Shown here: positions 1 through 9,100 of the stretch, piece by piece
Layout: each line of letters opens with the position of its first letter
How positions within the stretch are numbered: the first letter of the stretch is position 1
The notes under the pieces: generated by a model
What the model saw: the letters and a program-made list of their open reading frames with translations, nothing else
Databases searched by the model: none
What the model was told of the DNA's origin: nothing
Assembly (NCBI GenBank): GCA_030740295.1
Contig: JASLXP010001136.1
Location: 1 to 25,373, forward strand
Reading direction: 5' to 3'
Length of the DNA: 25,373 bases
Origin: Planctomycetota bacterium
GTDB lineage: Bacteria > Planctomycetota > PUPC01 > JACPCR01
Position numbers and translations under genes: made by a program

Positions 1-10
1 AGAATGAAAC

Positions 11-60
11 GGAAAGACCCCTTGCCAGCTTGCCTGGCAGGTGAATCAGGTTGAATGGTT
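11..60 (-). repeat. GCGAG-loop palindromic repeat, copy A (inverted)
   Basis: Read on the minus strand, this copy has a 16-base leader TTCAACCTGATTCACC. A hairpin follows, TGCCAG-GCAAG-CTGGCA (plus-strand positions 39 to 23), and then AGGGGTCTTT. It shares leader, loop and tail with copies B and C but has a different stem sequence. It is inverted relative to copy B. Positions 40-60 pair with 81-101, and 16-21 with 119-124, so A and B together can form a large cruciform. It resembles REP/BIME-type elements. No transposase is visible nearby. Confidence 0.7.
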
Positions 61-80
61 TCCTCCCTGGCTCTTGAGCT

Positions 81-130
81 AACCTTTCAACCTGATTCAC
101 CCGTGAGGCGAGCTCACGGGGGTCTTTGGA
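81..130 (+). repeat. GCGAG-loop palindromic repeat, copy B
   Basis: The leader TTCAACCTGATTCACC ends at 101. A perfect 6-bp hairpin CGTGAG-GCGAG-CTCACG spans 102-118, followed by GGGGTCTTT. The leader is identical to that of copy A, but the stem sequence is entirely different while still self-complementary. Confidence 0.75.
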
Positions 131-147
131 TAATCTCGTCCACTTCT

Positions 148-196
148 AACTGTTCAACCTCCTTCACCTATGGGGCGAGCCCACAGGGGTCGTTCT
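148..196 (+). repeat. GCGAG-loop palindromic repeat, copy C
   Basis: This is a more diverged copy. The leader is TTCAACCTCCTTCACC, then TATGGG-GCGAG-CCCACA at 169-185 (five of six stem pairs intact), then GGGGTC at 186-191. It lies in the same orientation as copy B. All three copies sit 3' of the DUF5678 gene, the usual position for REP-like repeats. Confidence 0.65.
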
Positions 197-245
197 TCCC
201 GAATTGGTGACGATTTCATTCCACCACACGAGATGAGTTCTGTAA

Positions 246-494
246 CTAACTCTGGCCATAGATGGCAAACGGGCTGTCAATGAACTCCACGTAGACCTCT
301 TCAGGCTTTCGACCGGTTCGTTCTGCGGCCAGCGTTTTTGCCTGACCGAGCTCCTGGGAGCTTGCGACGACCTCCTGGTCTACTACGGCTACCCACATGT
401 CCAGGAACTGTTCATGCAACTCCGTGCTGTGCTCTCTCGCCCAGCGCATGTCTGCCAGGTAATCATCAGGAATATCGACCTTTTCCTCTGCCAT
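246..494 (-). CDS. DUF5678 family small protein
   Basis: This is an 82-residue protein with no signal peptide or membrane segment. The core reads FLDMWVAVVDQEVVASSQ, then a helix with Q-A-K-T-L-A, then RKPEEVYVEFID. That is the pattern of the DUF5678 family of small proteins of unknown function (roughly: this is what is carried or used, why it is carried, then the EEV-hydrophobic-V/E-FI strand). A Shine-Dalgarno-like AAGGAG lies about seven bases before the ATG at 494, one of the clearest ribosome sites in the window. The gene follows the UroD-like gene on the same strand across a gap of about 130 bases and could be a distal member of that transcript. No enzymatic residues are recognisable, and I assign no function beyond the family. 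Confidence 0.8.
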   Translation of the reverse strand: MAEEKVDIPDDYLADMRWAREHSTELHEQFLDMWVAVVDQEVVASSQELGQAKTLAAERTGRKPEEVYVEFIDSPFAIYGQS

Positions 495-623
495 TTTGGA
501 CTCCTTTCAGATATCGAGCCTATTTTACGTTCCCGCCATCATGCGACAGCCGTGCAGGCCACGTCTACAGGTCCGCCATTTCCGTATGCGGTGACAATTC
601 CTCCGCATTGGGAACCTCGATTA

Positions 624-1748
624 CTATCCCCCAACGTGCGTCCCGCACCATTTGACGGCACTATCCAGAAGCTCATCGGCTGCCTCCTGATTCGGCGTGG
701 AGGTACGCAGTACAAGGCCTTCCGGGGACAGACTTCGGATGAGGTATTCCATGTTCGCCAGAGGTGCTGACAGGTCAAGACCCATCCCCGCGGCCTGGAC
801 CTGTTGATAGAGATCAATCCAATGCGGGCCGTTTGGCGGTTGGCCTGGGCCGGGGACGTATTGAATGACAGCGACGGAAGGGCTTGCCAGCAACATCGGA
901 ACGTGGTGGAAAGCCGTGGGCCCGTCCAGGTGATACCAGAGGGGGCCGTACAGGTCGGCGAGCATGTCGAGTTCCTTCACTACATAACACTCGAACATCT
1001 CCTCGGAAATCATGCACGACATATCTGATTGGCTGATCATCACCATTTCGGGATGCCAGAGGCCGGGCCAACCCCAGACACATCCGGCGCCCTGCCTGGC
1101 GTTTACCAATGACCGGAAGTGTTCCACGTTCTCAATCCATAGCGGAATAATCTCCTCCAGCCGCCGGGCACATTTGCCGCAGTCTTCGGCCATGTCGATC
1201 AGGAACGGAGTCGTATCCCGCAGCAGCATCAGGAGGTCGTTCGCCATGACTTGCGTGGCGTACCCGACGAGAGCCTTGCCCTGCGCGAGATCGAGGAGAC
1301 GGTTGAGGACGCGGTCGAGTTTCTGACGCCAGGGATCGTCCGGGCCGGGATGCCAGTTGAAAGGGTCATCGATGGTGGACATCGTGACGGGATGCCAGAC
1401 CGTGTCCGGTGCGAAAACAGCCCCATCCCCGCAGCCCAACGCATATCCGCCCATGAAGAACCCGCCGGTAGGCACCGCTTCTCCGCCAAAGTAAGTAGAC
1501 CCCATCCGGTATTGCCAGGCCTGCGAAATGTAGTCCGGATCGAAGTACAGGTCTTCGAGCGATTCGGGGAGGAGAGGCGGCGACAGGTCCGACTGTTGCC
1601 GCGCTTTGATGACCATGCAGGGCCGGTCGGTAGCGGAGCGGTCCCAAAAGGCCACCCATCGCTGCTGGGCCTCAGGCCAGTCAGGTTTGTGTTGGAGCGA
1701 GGCACCGTGTGCACAAGTGGGGTTCACCGTAGTCGAGCTGCGTGTCAT
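624..1748 (-). CDS. Uroporphyrinogen decarboxylase-like (UroD/MtaA superfamily) protein
   Basis: This 374-residue soluble protein has no signal peptide. The C-terminal half shows the UroD-superfamily barrel pattern: WYHLDGP at about 271-277, then IQYVPGPGQPP, then an AGMGLDLSAP strand-loop near 320-329. In methyltransferases of this superfamily (MtaA, CmuA) a His-x-Cys pair at the first of these sites binds zinc; here it is H273-x-D275. The N-terminal arginine-rich segment of true HemE (RQAGRY-like) is absent, so haem synthesis is unlikely. Such divergent members are numerous in uncultured planctomycete-like genomes and their substrate is not known to me. Its ATG overlaps the TGA of the upstream sulfatase-like gene as ATGA, so the two are probably co-translated. 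A corrinoid-dependent demethylase role is possible, but no corrinoid protein is encoded nearby. Confidence 0.75.
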   Translation of the reverse strand: MTRSSTTVNPTCAHGASLQHKPDWPEAQQRWVAFWDRSATDRPCMVIKARQQSDLSPPLLPESLEDLYFDPDYISQAWQYRMGSTYFGGEAVPTGGFFMGGYALGCGDGAVFAPDTVWHPVTMSTIDDPFNWHPGPDDPWRQKLDRVLNRLLDLAQGKALVGYATQVMANDLLMLLRDTTPFLIDMAEDCGKCARRLEEIIPLWIENVEHFRSLVNARQGAGCVWGWPGLWHPEMVMISQSDMSCMISEEMFECYVVKELDMLADLYGPLWYHLDGPTAFHHVPMLLASPSVAVIQYVPGPGQPPNGPHWIDLYQQVQAAGMGLDLSAPLANMEYLIRSLSPEGLVLRTSTPNQEAADELLDSAVKWCGTHVGG

Positions 1749-3136
1749 AACAATCGCCGATAGGGCAACTCCGTGCGTGGCGTTGGCTGAAACTCACTTC
1801 GGGCTTCGAGGGTTTTCTCCGGGCATCCGATGCTGCGAAGAAAATCCAGGTATCGTTCATGCAGATGTCTTCCTGCCTCGCGACATGAATCGATGATGTT
1901 GTTCGTTTCATCCGGGTCTGACTTCAAGTCATAGAGTTCGCTTGGCCATTCATCACCGCCGTATATGTAGAGGTATTCGTCCGTTCTGAAACTGGCGGGG
2001 CAGCGGACATCCTCATCAGTGATGTGTGTAAGCGTGCTGACGGCGAAATCACGTAGGCTGCCACTTTCGCCCTGCACCACCGGCAGAAGGGATTTTCCCT
2101 GCAGTGGTGCAGGTATTGAGACTCCCAGAAGTTCCAGAATGGTAGGGGTGACATCCGGCGGATGGCAGAAGGAAGAAAGCCTCGTGCCATCAGTAACGCC
2201 GGGGATCTTCAGCATCAGCGGCGGGTGGGAGATCGTCGAGTAGAGCGGCCAGCGGCCAACGATCCGGTTTTCCCGGTCAAGGTGAACCTTGCCAATGAGC
2301 CCGTGCTCCCCGTGATAGAACCCGTGGTCGCTACAGAAGATTACCGCGGTGTCATCGGCCAGCCCCATCCGCTCGATCCCTTCGAGGAGAAATCCAGTCC
2401 ACCGGTCGACCATCGTCAGTTTACCGGCGTACATGCACCGCATGTGGTGAATCTCGCGCTCGCTTGCATAGCCTGAAGGCTGGTATGCCGGTTCCATCAG
2501 CCGGTCGCCTTCGTATCCGGGGTCATACAGGTCGATGTAGTATTGGGGAGGATCCCACGGCTCGTGCGGATCGAAAGTATCGACCCAGAGGAAGAACGGT
2601 TTCGAATCATGGCTTTGGCTTTCCAGCCACCGGTGAGCGGCGAGCATGGTGCGGGCTGCCCGCCGGTCGGTCTCGCTGGCGTACCCGAGAGCATTCCGGG
2701 CGATGCGCTGGGCGTATTCCATCGGGAAACGCAGTTTCTCCGGCGCGGCAGGCAGTTCGACAGTCTCTGGCACCTGGTCGAGATTCGATGCTGCGGACGG
2801 CACGATCTCCAGGTGGTCGAAGCCCTGGGCATATTGCTGGGAATTGTTCGTGTCGCCGATCATCGCCGTCTTGACGCCCGCATCCTGGAGCATCTCGGCA
2901 AGAACCATTTCTCCGTCCGGACGCTCGCCTCCCCAGTTGGTGTAAGCGAAAGTGAATCGTCCGGAATGAAAATCCTTCCGTGCCATCCCGGTTGGAAAGC
3001 TCGCGCAGAAGAAGTTCTCCATGACCGCTGCCTGCTGTGCCAGGCCATCGATGTGAGGCGTCTGAACCCAGTCGTTGCCATAGCAACCAAGGTAGTCATG
3101 CCGGATCGTGTCAGAGATGATAAGGATGACGTTCAT
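1745..3136 (-). CDS. Sulfatase / alkaline phosphatase superfamily hydrolase with Thr in place of the formylglycine Cys
   Basis: I chose the ATG at 3136 because the fold begins at once with MNVILIISDTIRHDYLG. A longer frame opens at 3229 but adds 31 residues unlike the family. The protein is 463 residues. Sulfatase landmarks are D9 in the first strand, VDTFDPHEPWDPP near 185-197, the CSDHGFYHGEHG metal site near 268-279 (D270, H271), and LQGKSLLP near 345-352. The nucleophile segment is ASFPTGMARKDFHSG. Aligning R53 with the Arg of C-x-P-S-R puts Thr49 where the formylglycine Cys or Ser should be, and the Pro-Ser is replaced by Met-Ala. It may therefore act as a phosphatase or phosphodiesterase with a Thr nucleophile, or as an unusual sulfatase. 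There is no signal peptide, so it is probably cytoplasmic. It is first in an overlapping pair with the UroD-like gene and divergent from the glycoside hydrolase gene. Confidence 0.85.
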   Translation of the reverse strand: MNVILIISDTIRHDYLGCYGNDWVQTPHIDGLAQQAAVMENFFCASFPTGMARKDFHSGRFTFAYTNWGGERPDGEMVLAEMLQDAGVKTAMIGDTNNSQQYAQGFDHLEIVPSAASNLDQVPETVELPAAPEKLRFPMEYAQRIARNALGYASETDRRAARTMLAAHRWLESQSHDSKPFFLWVDTFDPHEPWDPPQYYIDLYDPGYEGDRLMEPAYQPSGYASEREIHHMRCMYAGKLTMVDRWTGFLLEGIERMGLADDTAVIFCSDHGFYHGEHGLIGKVHLDRENRIVGRWPLYSTISHPPLMLKIPGVTDGTRLSSFCHPPDVTPTILELLGVSIPAPLQGKSLLPVVQGESGSLRDFAVSTLTHITDEDVRCPASFRTDEYLYIYGGDEWPSELYDLKSDPDETNNIIDSCREAGRHLHERYLDFLRSIGCPEKTLEARSEFQPTPRTELPYRRLL

Positions 3137-3351
3137 GGGAGCATTAGGATAAGAGCTGAAACAGCCACCTGGAGTACCTGTGGAGCAAGATGGCCTCTGC
3201 GTGTACCGGGCATGGCCAAAGGCTATCAACCTGAGTGGGTCGATGCAGCTTTATCGCGTTGTCAGGGCAAAGCTTGGTCTTGTCTCTATGATTTCTTTCG
3301 CAAGGTGTCCAGGCAAATGTAACTTCATCATTTTCAACGAAGATTGGGACG
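3137..3351. other. Divergent intergenic region between sulfatase-like and glycoside hydrolase genes
   Basis: This stretch of about 215 bases separates two divergent starts, so promoters for both transcripts should lie here. I see no convincing -35/-10 pair, operator palindrome or riboswitch. GGGA about eight bases before the ATG at 3352 may serve as a weak ribosome site. No such site is clear for the gene starting at 3136. Confidence 0.4.
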
Positions 3352-6132
3352 ATGCGTATCACAGGAGCACTGCCAGCACTGATTTTTCTGATCGCAAACT
3401 GCTCAACGGCGGAACCTATCAGGAATCTGCTCCGCAACCCAGACTTCGAGCATGACTCGGATGGGGGAGGCGTTCCGGATTACTGGAAGATTCTGAGACA
3501 GAAAGGGTCTCCCTCTGGCACCGCTTCTAAAGAGCAACCCTTGTCGGGCAAAGCGTGCGTGGTCGCTCGGTGTGCTAATGCGGAGGACACGGGCTTCTGG
3601 TCGCAGATTGTCAGGCTGAAGCCGGGGATGAAGAAGCTTCGCATCACCGCGTCTGTGCGGACAGAACCTGAATCGCAGGGGAACATCAGTATCAGCGCCT
3701 ACGAATTCAAGACCAAAAAATGGCTGGCGGCAGATTACAAACTCATCGAGGTCAAGGGTGCCGCAGAATGGAAAAAAGGGACGGCGGAGTTTGATGTTCC
3801 GGAGGGAACGGGGAGCGTCCGAGTGGCTCTCTGGTGCAATCTTGGCAAAGGCGGGCATGGCCGTGTCTGGTTTGATGATATTGTTCTCATCCCGTTAGGT
3901 TACGAGCGAGCCCCAGTACCGAATAACCTGGCGCTGAATGCAGGCTTCGAGCGCGTCCAGGAAGGCCGGGACGGTCTGCCGCAGGACTGGTCTTTCACGA
4001 AAAGCAAAGGGGAGGCGGCTCCGCTGATGGCATGTCCGCAGCCGCACGGAGGCAAGGCCTCGCCAGGAATTGAAGTCGGGCCCGGCGGCACCGGTCTTCT
4101 GTGCGAATGGGCGCCGATGGCACGGGGATGGGAAACGTATCGACTAAGCGCATGGATTCGTACGGAGGGTGAGGTCCGTGCCCTGGGCAGCCTCAGTGTT
4201 TACGACCTCGAAAAGAAGAAATGGTTGGCTGCGGGTTACGAGCTATTCAATGGGAAGGCGACAGGGGGATGGCAGAAAGTTGTGGGGTACTATGAAGCGC
4301 CGCCAGTCGATGGCGTCCTGAAGGTCGCGCTCTGGGCCAGGTCAGAAGCGGAGGGAACTGGACGCGTCTGGTTCGATGATGTCGAGCTGATGCCAGTCGA
4401 TGAGGTTCCGCCGATGCTCTACCTGCCGAAACATCCTGAGCCTGCTGCAACCGCTGAGGACCGCTCGAGAGGATTCACTGTTTTCAATCGAAACTACCTC
4501 GATCTGATGCCTCCTGCTTACCGGCCTTCTCAGGACGAGATTCAGCGACCATTAACGTTTGCCGCCGCGGCCGGCGAGCATGAACCGATCAGTGTTGGCA
4601 TCTACGCGCTGGATGACCTGGTTGAGCTGAAGGCTGAGCTGGCGGAGCTGCGGTCTGACAAGGGGAATCGCATAGCGGGTGAAAACATCGATGTCCGCGC
4701 TGTTCGATATCTCGTCAAGCGGTCTCATTACGCGATGAGCGACCGTCTGCTGGTACCCACGTATCTCGAACATCCAGGCGTGGTCAAAGCGCCGAAAGGT
4801 CAAGTGCGGCAATTCTGGTTCACCGTTCATGTTCCGGCCGATGCTTCTCCCGGCGAGTATCGCGGCACCATTCGATTGGTTCGCGCCAAAGGTCGGGGCG
4901 AAGCTCGTTTGCCGGTAACTCTTCGAGTCCATCCGTTCCGTCTCGACTCTCCCAAAGGAATGGCTTTCGGCATGTACGACTCGCTCCAGCGAACCATGCC
5001 GGGAGAGAATTTCATGGCGCAAAAGTACCGAGACATGCGCGCTCACGGCATGACGACCGTGGGCTTTTACGGCGCGCTCGGTGCGTCAGTGGATGTGGTC
5101 GATGGCCAAGTTCAGGTGCGGTTTGCGGGTCGGCCTGGCCTGGAAATCGCCCTGGATGCCTATTCAGATGCCGGTTTCACGGAGCCTGTTGTCTGGTTGA
5201 TGGGAAGTGACGTTCGCCGATTTGCCGTCAGCCGGGGACTCGCTGAGAGCAAGGCATACGGCGACGCTTATAAAGCTGTTATCCAGGCAACCCTCGCCGA
5301 AGGAAAACGCCGCGGCTGGCCGGAGATTATCTATCAGCCGGCGGATGAGGTCTTCTCCCACAAGGATCGTTTCGATGCCTGCTTTCGAGACCTTCAGCTT
5401 CTCAAAGAAATCCCCGTCCGAACTGAGATGGATGGCACCAACGTGAATCCCAAGCTCGCAGAACAGACCTATCCCTTTACAGATTGCCTCGTGCACTGTT
5501 ACGGCCCCATGCTCTACAACAAGCGGGTCTATCCTCGCAAGGAATGGCTGCGAACCGTTGAGAAGTTTCACGCGGACGGAAAACGAATCTGGTTCTACAA
5601 CACTGATACCACGGGCTACCACGTCGAAACGATGCGCTTTGCGGCCGGCCTTTACATGCTCTGGTCTAACGCAGACGGGTTACTCTCCTGGGCATACTCA
5701 TCAGCAGATGAAGAACCCTACGATGACTACTCCGGCCCTCGCGGAGACACGGTTTTCTTTTATCCTCCCTGGGGAGGACGCAAGGGCGGACCGGCCCTGG
5801 GATGGGAGGGCCTCCGGGAAGGAGTTGACGATTACAGGTATGCCAGAACCCTGCTCAATCGGATTGAAGCTGCTGAACGCGGCAAAGATACCGGCCGCCA
5901 AACCGTGGCAAAGAAGGCGCGTCGCGATCTCGCTCAGTGGCTCGACAAGCTCGATTTGTCCCGGCTGCGAACCAACCGAAGCATGCAGGGCAACTGGACC
6001 AACCAGACCACGAGTAACGATGGCCGTGCCGCAGTCAGCGGCAGCTTTACAGTTGGTGTCGGACTGTCCTTTAATGACTACGGCCGATTCCGAGCCATGT
6101 GCGCTCGATACATTATCGAACTGACGGATTGA
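3352..6132 (+). CDS. Secreted DUF4091-type glycoside hydrolase with two carbohydrate-binding-like modules
   Basis: This is a 926-residue protein. It opens with a hydrophobic segment (MRITGALPALIFLIANCSTA), a probable signal peptide with cleavage near residue 20; the Cys is not in a good lipobox. Two related beta-sandwich modules follow at about 25-178 and 186-345. Each begins with N-x-x-x-N-x-x-F-E and ends with GRVWFDD followed by a hydrophobic-Pro strand, as in CBM4/9/22-like galactose-binding domains. Residues from about 365 form a linker and sandwich, then a TIM-barrel-like catalytic part with IIYQPADEV at about 659-667; E666 is a candidate acid or nucleophile. The C-terminal EGVDDYRYARTLL is the hallmark of DUF4091, found at the end of uncharacterised glycoside hydrolases. 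The likely role is extracellular or periplasmic glycan hydrolysis; the substrate is unknown. A heparinase-like gene follows on the same strand. Confidence 0.82.
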   Translation: MRITGALPALIFLIANCSTAEPIRNLLRNPDFEHDSDGGGVPDYWKILRQKGSPSGTASKEQPLSGKACVVARCANAEDTGFWSQIVRLKPGMKKLRITASVRTEPESQGNISISAYEFKTKKWLAADYKLIEVKGAAEWKKGTAEFDVPEGTGSVRVALWCNLGKGGHGRVWFDDIVLIPLGYERAPVPNNLALNAGFERVQEGRDGLPQDWSFTKSKGEAAPLMACPQPHGGKASPGIEVGPGGTGLLCEWAPMARGWETYRLSAWIRTEGEVRALGSLSVYDLEKKKWLAAGYELFNGKATGGWQKVVGYYEAPPVDGVLKVALWARSEAEGTGRVWFDDVELMPVDEVPPMLYLPKHPEPAATAEDRSRGFTVFNRNYLDLMPPAYRPSQDEIQRPLTFAAAAGEHEPISVGIYALDDLVELKAELAELRSDKGNRIAGENIDVRAVRYLVKRSHYAMSDRLLVPTYLEHPGVVKAPKGQVRQFWFTVHVPADASPGEYRGTIRLVRAKGRGEARLPVTLRVHPFRLDSPKGMAFGMYDSLQRTMPGENFMAQKYRDMRAHGMTTVGFYGALGASVDVVDGQVQVRFAGRPGLEIALDAYSDAGFTEPVVWLMGSDVRRFAVSRGLAESKAYGDAYKAVIQATLAEGKRRGWPEIIYQPADEVFSHKDRFDACFRDLQLLKEIPVRTEMDGTNVNPKLAEQTYPFTDCLVHCYGPMLYNKRVYPRKEWLRTVEKFHADGKRIWFYNTDTTGYHVETMRFAAGLYMLWSNADGLLSWAYSSADEEPYDDYSGPRGDTVFFYPPWGGRKGGPALGWEGLREGVDDYRYARTLLNRIEAAERGKDTGRQTVAKKARRDLAQWLDKLDLSRLRTNRSMQGNWTNQTTSNDGRAAVSGSFTVGVGLSFNDYGRFRAMCARYIIELTD

Positions 6133-6163
6133 ACTGAGGCCATTTGCAGCGACTCCTCAGTTC
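6131..6163 (+). other. Intercistronic hairpin after the glycoside hydrolase stop codon
   Basis: GAACTGAGG (6131-6139) and CCTCAGTTC (6155-6163) form a perfect 9-bp stem around a 15-base loop. The stem begins inside the TGA at 6130-6132. It is followed by C-rich sequence and not a T-tract, so it is not a standard intrinsic terminator. It may stabilise or process an mRNA shared with the next gene. Confidence 0.5.
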
Positions 6164-6185
6164 CCCCTCCCGTGGCCCAAAGCTG

Positions 6186-9100
6186 ATGATCAGACCGTTC
6201 CCCATTCGATTGGAGTTGATTGCCATGTGTGCGATTTTGACCTGCGACGGAGCGGACGCCAAGGATGGCCGAACATACTACGACGCCGAATTGATGGCTC
6301 GTGTGAGGCAGAAGATCGAAAAACACGACTGGGCCAAGAGGCAGATTGAGTCGGCGAAAGCTGCGAGCGCCTGGCTGATCAAGATGTCCGACCAGGAGTT
6401 GTGGGATTTCATTCCTCCGCCCGAACAGATCAGGGCCATCAACGTCCACATCGCACACGATTGTCCGGTTTGCGGCGACGAGATCACGCGCAAGGCCGGG
6501 CACTACCCGTGGATCATAAAACGCAATAAGCCGTTCAAGCTCCAGTGTCCGGTCTGCAAAAATATCTTTCCTTCCAATGACTTTCAGCCCTGGAACCTGG
6601 GCGGGCTGGAGGGCAAACCGGAATCGGGCCCCGGATATATTGATAAAGGACTGGGCTGGCTCGGACCCGACGGCAGACGCTACTACTTCGTTCCTTACTA
6701 CATCTTCTGGCAGCGATGGTGGCGAGACATTCTTGGGGGGATTCCAAGACTTGCGGAAGCATACCTGCTCACAGATAAGCCGATTTACGCGCACAAGTGC
6801 GCGGTGATGCTTTCCAAGATCGCCAGCGAATACGACCGCTTCGATTACGCCAACCAGGCATACCACGAGGGCAAAAAGGGAATCCCCGGCCGAATCTCAG
6901 ACCGCATCTGGTCCACCCGAGACAACTCGAAGATTGTGCTGGCCTTTGACGCGATCTTCCCGGCCCTGAACAAGGATGAAGAACTGAAGACCTTTCTCAA
7001 GGGTAAGGGCCTGGGCGATCCCCGAAAGCTCATTGAATCAAACATGCTCTTCCCTATGGCCAGGGACGTAATGAGTGGCTTTGTCGCTGGCAACATGGGA
7101 GCACACCAGAAGACCATGTGTTATCTGGCCATCGTGCTGGACAATGACGACCCGGCAAAAGGCCCGACGACGGAAGACATGCGCAACTGGCTAATGAGCG
7201 GAAGAGGTCGTGTAGAAGACCTTCTGTGGAACGGGTTCTGGCGTGAGGGCCTCGGAGGCGAGAGCTCACCAAGCTACTCTTCCATCTGGACGAACAGCTT
7301 CTTTGAGATAGCCCACCTGCTGCCAAAGCTGGGAGTGGACATCTGGAGCAATCCCAAACTGAAGAAGATGGCTGACGTTGGATTGGATCTGACCATTGCC
7401 GGTGAATTCTGCCCTTCCATCGGAGACTGCGGCTCCATCCGCGGCACGGGTAAAGTCTGCTGGTCCGTAGGGCTGCAGGGCCCTGCCTTCAAGCACTATA
7501 AAGACCCGCGCCACGCTAAAGCTCTCAAACTGATGAATGCAAGCCCCAAGCACTTGTGGCATGAATACTATGATGGAGAAGAAGTTGACAAAGTTGTTGC
7601 TGAGCAGGGCACAGACCTGGGATTGAAAACGCGCAATCTCGGCGGATACGGCCTGGCGATTCTGGAAAGTGGGAAGGGAGAGAACAGGCGCGGGGTCAGT
7701 ATGTATTACGGAGACGCCAACGGCGGCCACGGCCATAAAGACCGGCTCAACATTGAGATGTTTGCGTTCGGGCGACCCATGCTCACGGAGAACGGTTACC
7801 CGACTCCCTTCACCCGCCCGAATTATTACGACTGGCGCGGTGCAAACACCTTCCGGCACTACTGCGTCATGATCGACGAGTGGCCCCACAGGAACCGCAA
7901 TGCCGGTGACTTGAATACCCTCGCAGAATCACCCGAAGTTCATCTGATGGACGGGGCCGCTGAAATCACCTATCCGGGCGTCGCTTCGCTTTACCGGCGG
8001 ACAACAGTTCTGGTCGACATCTCAGATGAGGATTCGTACCTCCTGGACATTTTTCGCGTACGAGGAGGAGACCAGCACGACTGGTGTTTTCACGGCCCGC
8101 CATTCCCGGAGTTTTCTGTAAACGGAGGGGAGCTCGGTCCGGTTCAGAAAAAGGGGACACTGGCAGGAGAAGACGTTGCCTACGGCGCCAGACCGCCTCA
8201 AAACGGCGGCTCGTGCGGTTTTCAGGGCCTTTTCAACGTGCGGCGCATGAGACCGAAAGCTGCATGGTCAGCCGTCTGGCGTAAACCTGACGAAGACCTG
8301 TACCTGACAATGACTATGCCTGCCGGTTGCGCTTCTGAAGTGATCACCGCCGTCGGCGAGCCGGAACTGACCCCGGACAGCCCCGACACGATTCAGTATG
8401 TACTGGGCCGGAACGTGCTGCCGGAAGTCGAGGGCAAAGCAAAGGACGGTCTCTACTCAGCATTCGTCGCGGTCATCGAGCCCCATCAGGGCGAGGCCAA
8501 AGTAACTGAGGTGGAAAATCTGAAAGGAAACACAAACCCCGAAGCGGTAGGCCTGACCATTCGCCGGGGTCAGACACAGGACATCATACACAGCTCTCTA
8601 ACACCTGGAGAAAAGTGTGTGTGGAGCGGCGATGGTGAAAAGTTCGAGGTTGCTGCCGAATTCGCACTGCTGACTCTGGACGACGACGGCGTCAAGCGCG
8701 CTGTCGTTGTCAATGGAACGCTTCTACGTTACGGAAAGTTTGTTCTGGAAACTTCTCCGTCACCCGAGGGGAAAGTGCTCAGCGTCGACCATCAGGCCAA
8801 CAGCATTACTGTTGACACCGAAATCGAAGCGCCGGACGCCTGTCAGGACCTCGTGATCATTCTCGGCAACGAGCGTCAGAAGACGAGCTACACGATCAAG
8901 AATGTAGAAGTAGCTGAAGGCAAAACGACCCTGAGTTTCGGGGACGTCCTCTTCATCGTTGGGATGGGTGTGGTGACATCAACGGATCAGGCTGCGGGAG
9001 CGATCATTTCCGACAGAAAGCTCGCGGGTTACGGCCGAAACGATGGAGGCAAGCACGCCGGACGCTGGCTCTACAATGAGGACAAGTCGAGAGGATTCCG

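Noticed and set aside
2543..3322. 259-codon plus-strand open frame
   Set aside because: Mostly antisense to the sulfatase-like gene; no motif.
6078..6866. 262-codon minus-strand open frame
   Set aside because: Antisense to the end of the hydrolase and the start of the heparinase-like gene; no family features.
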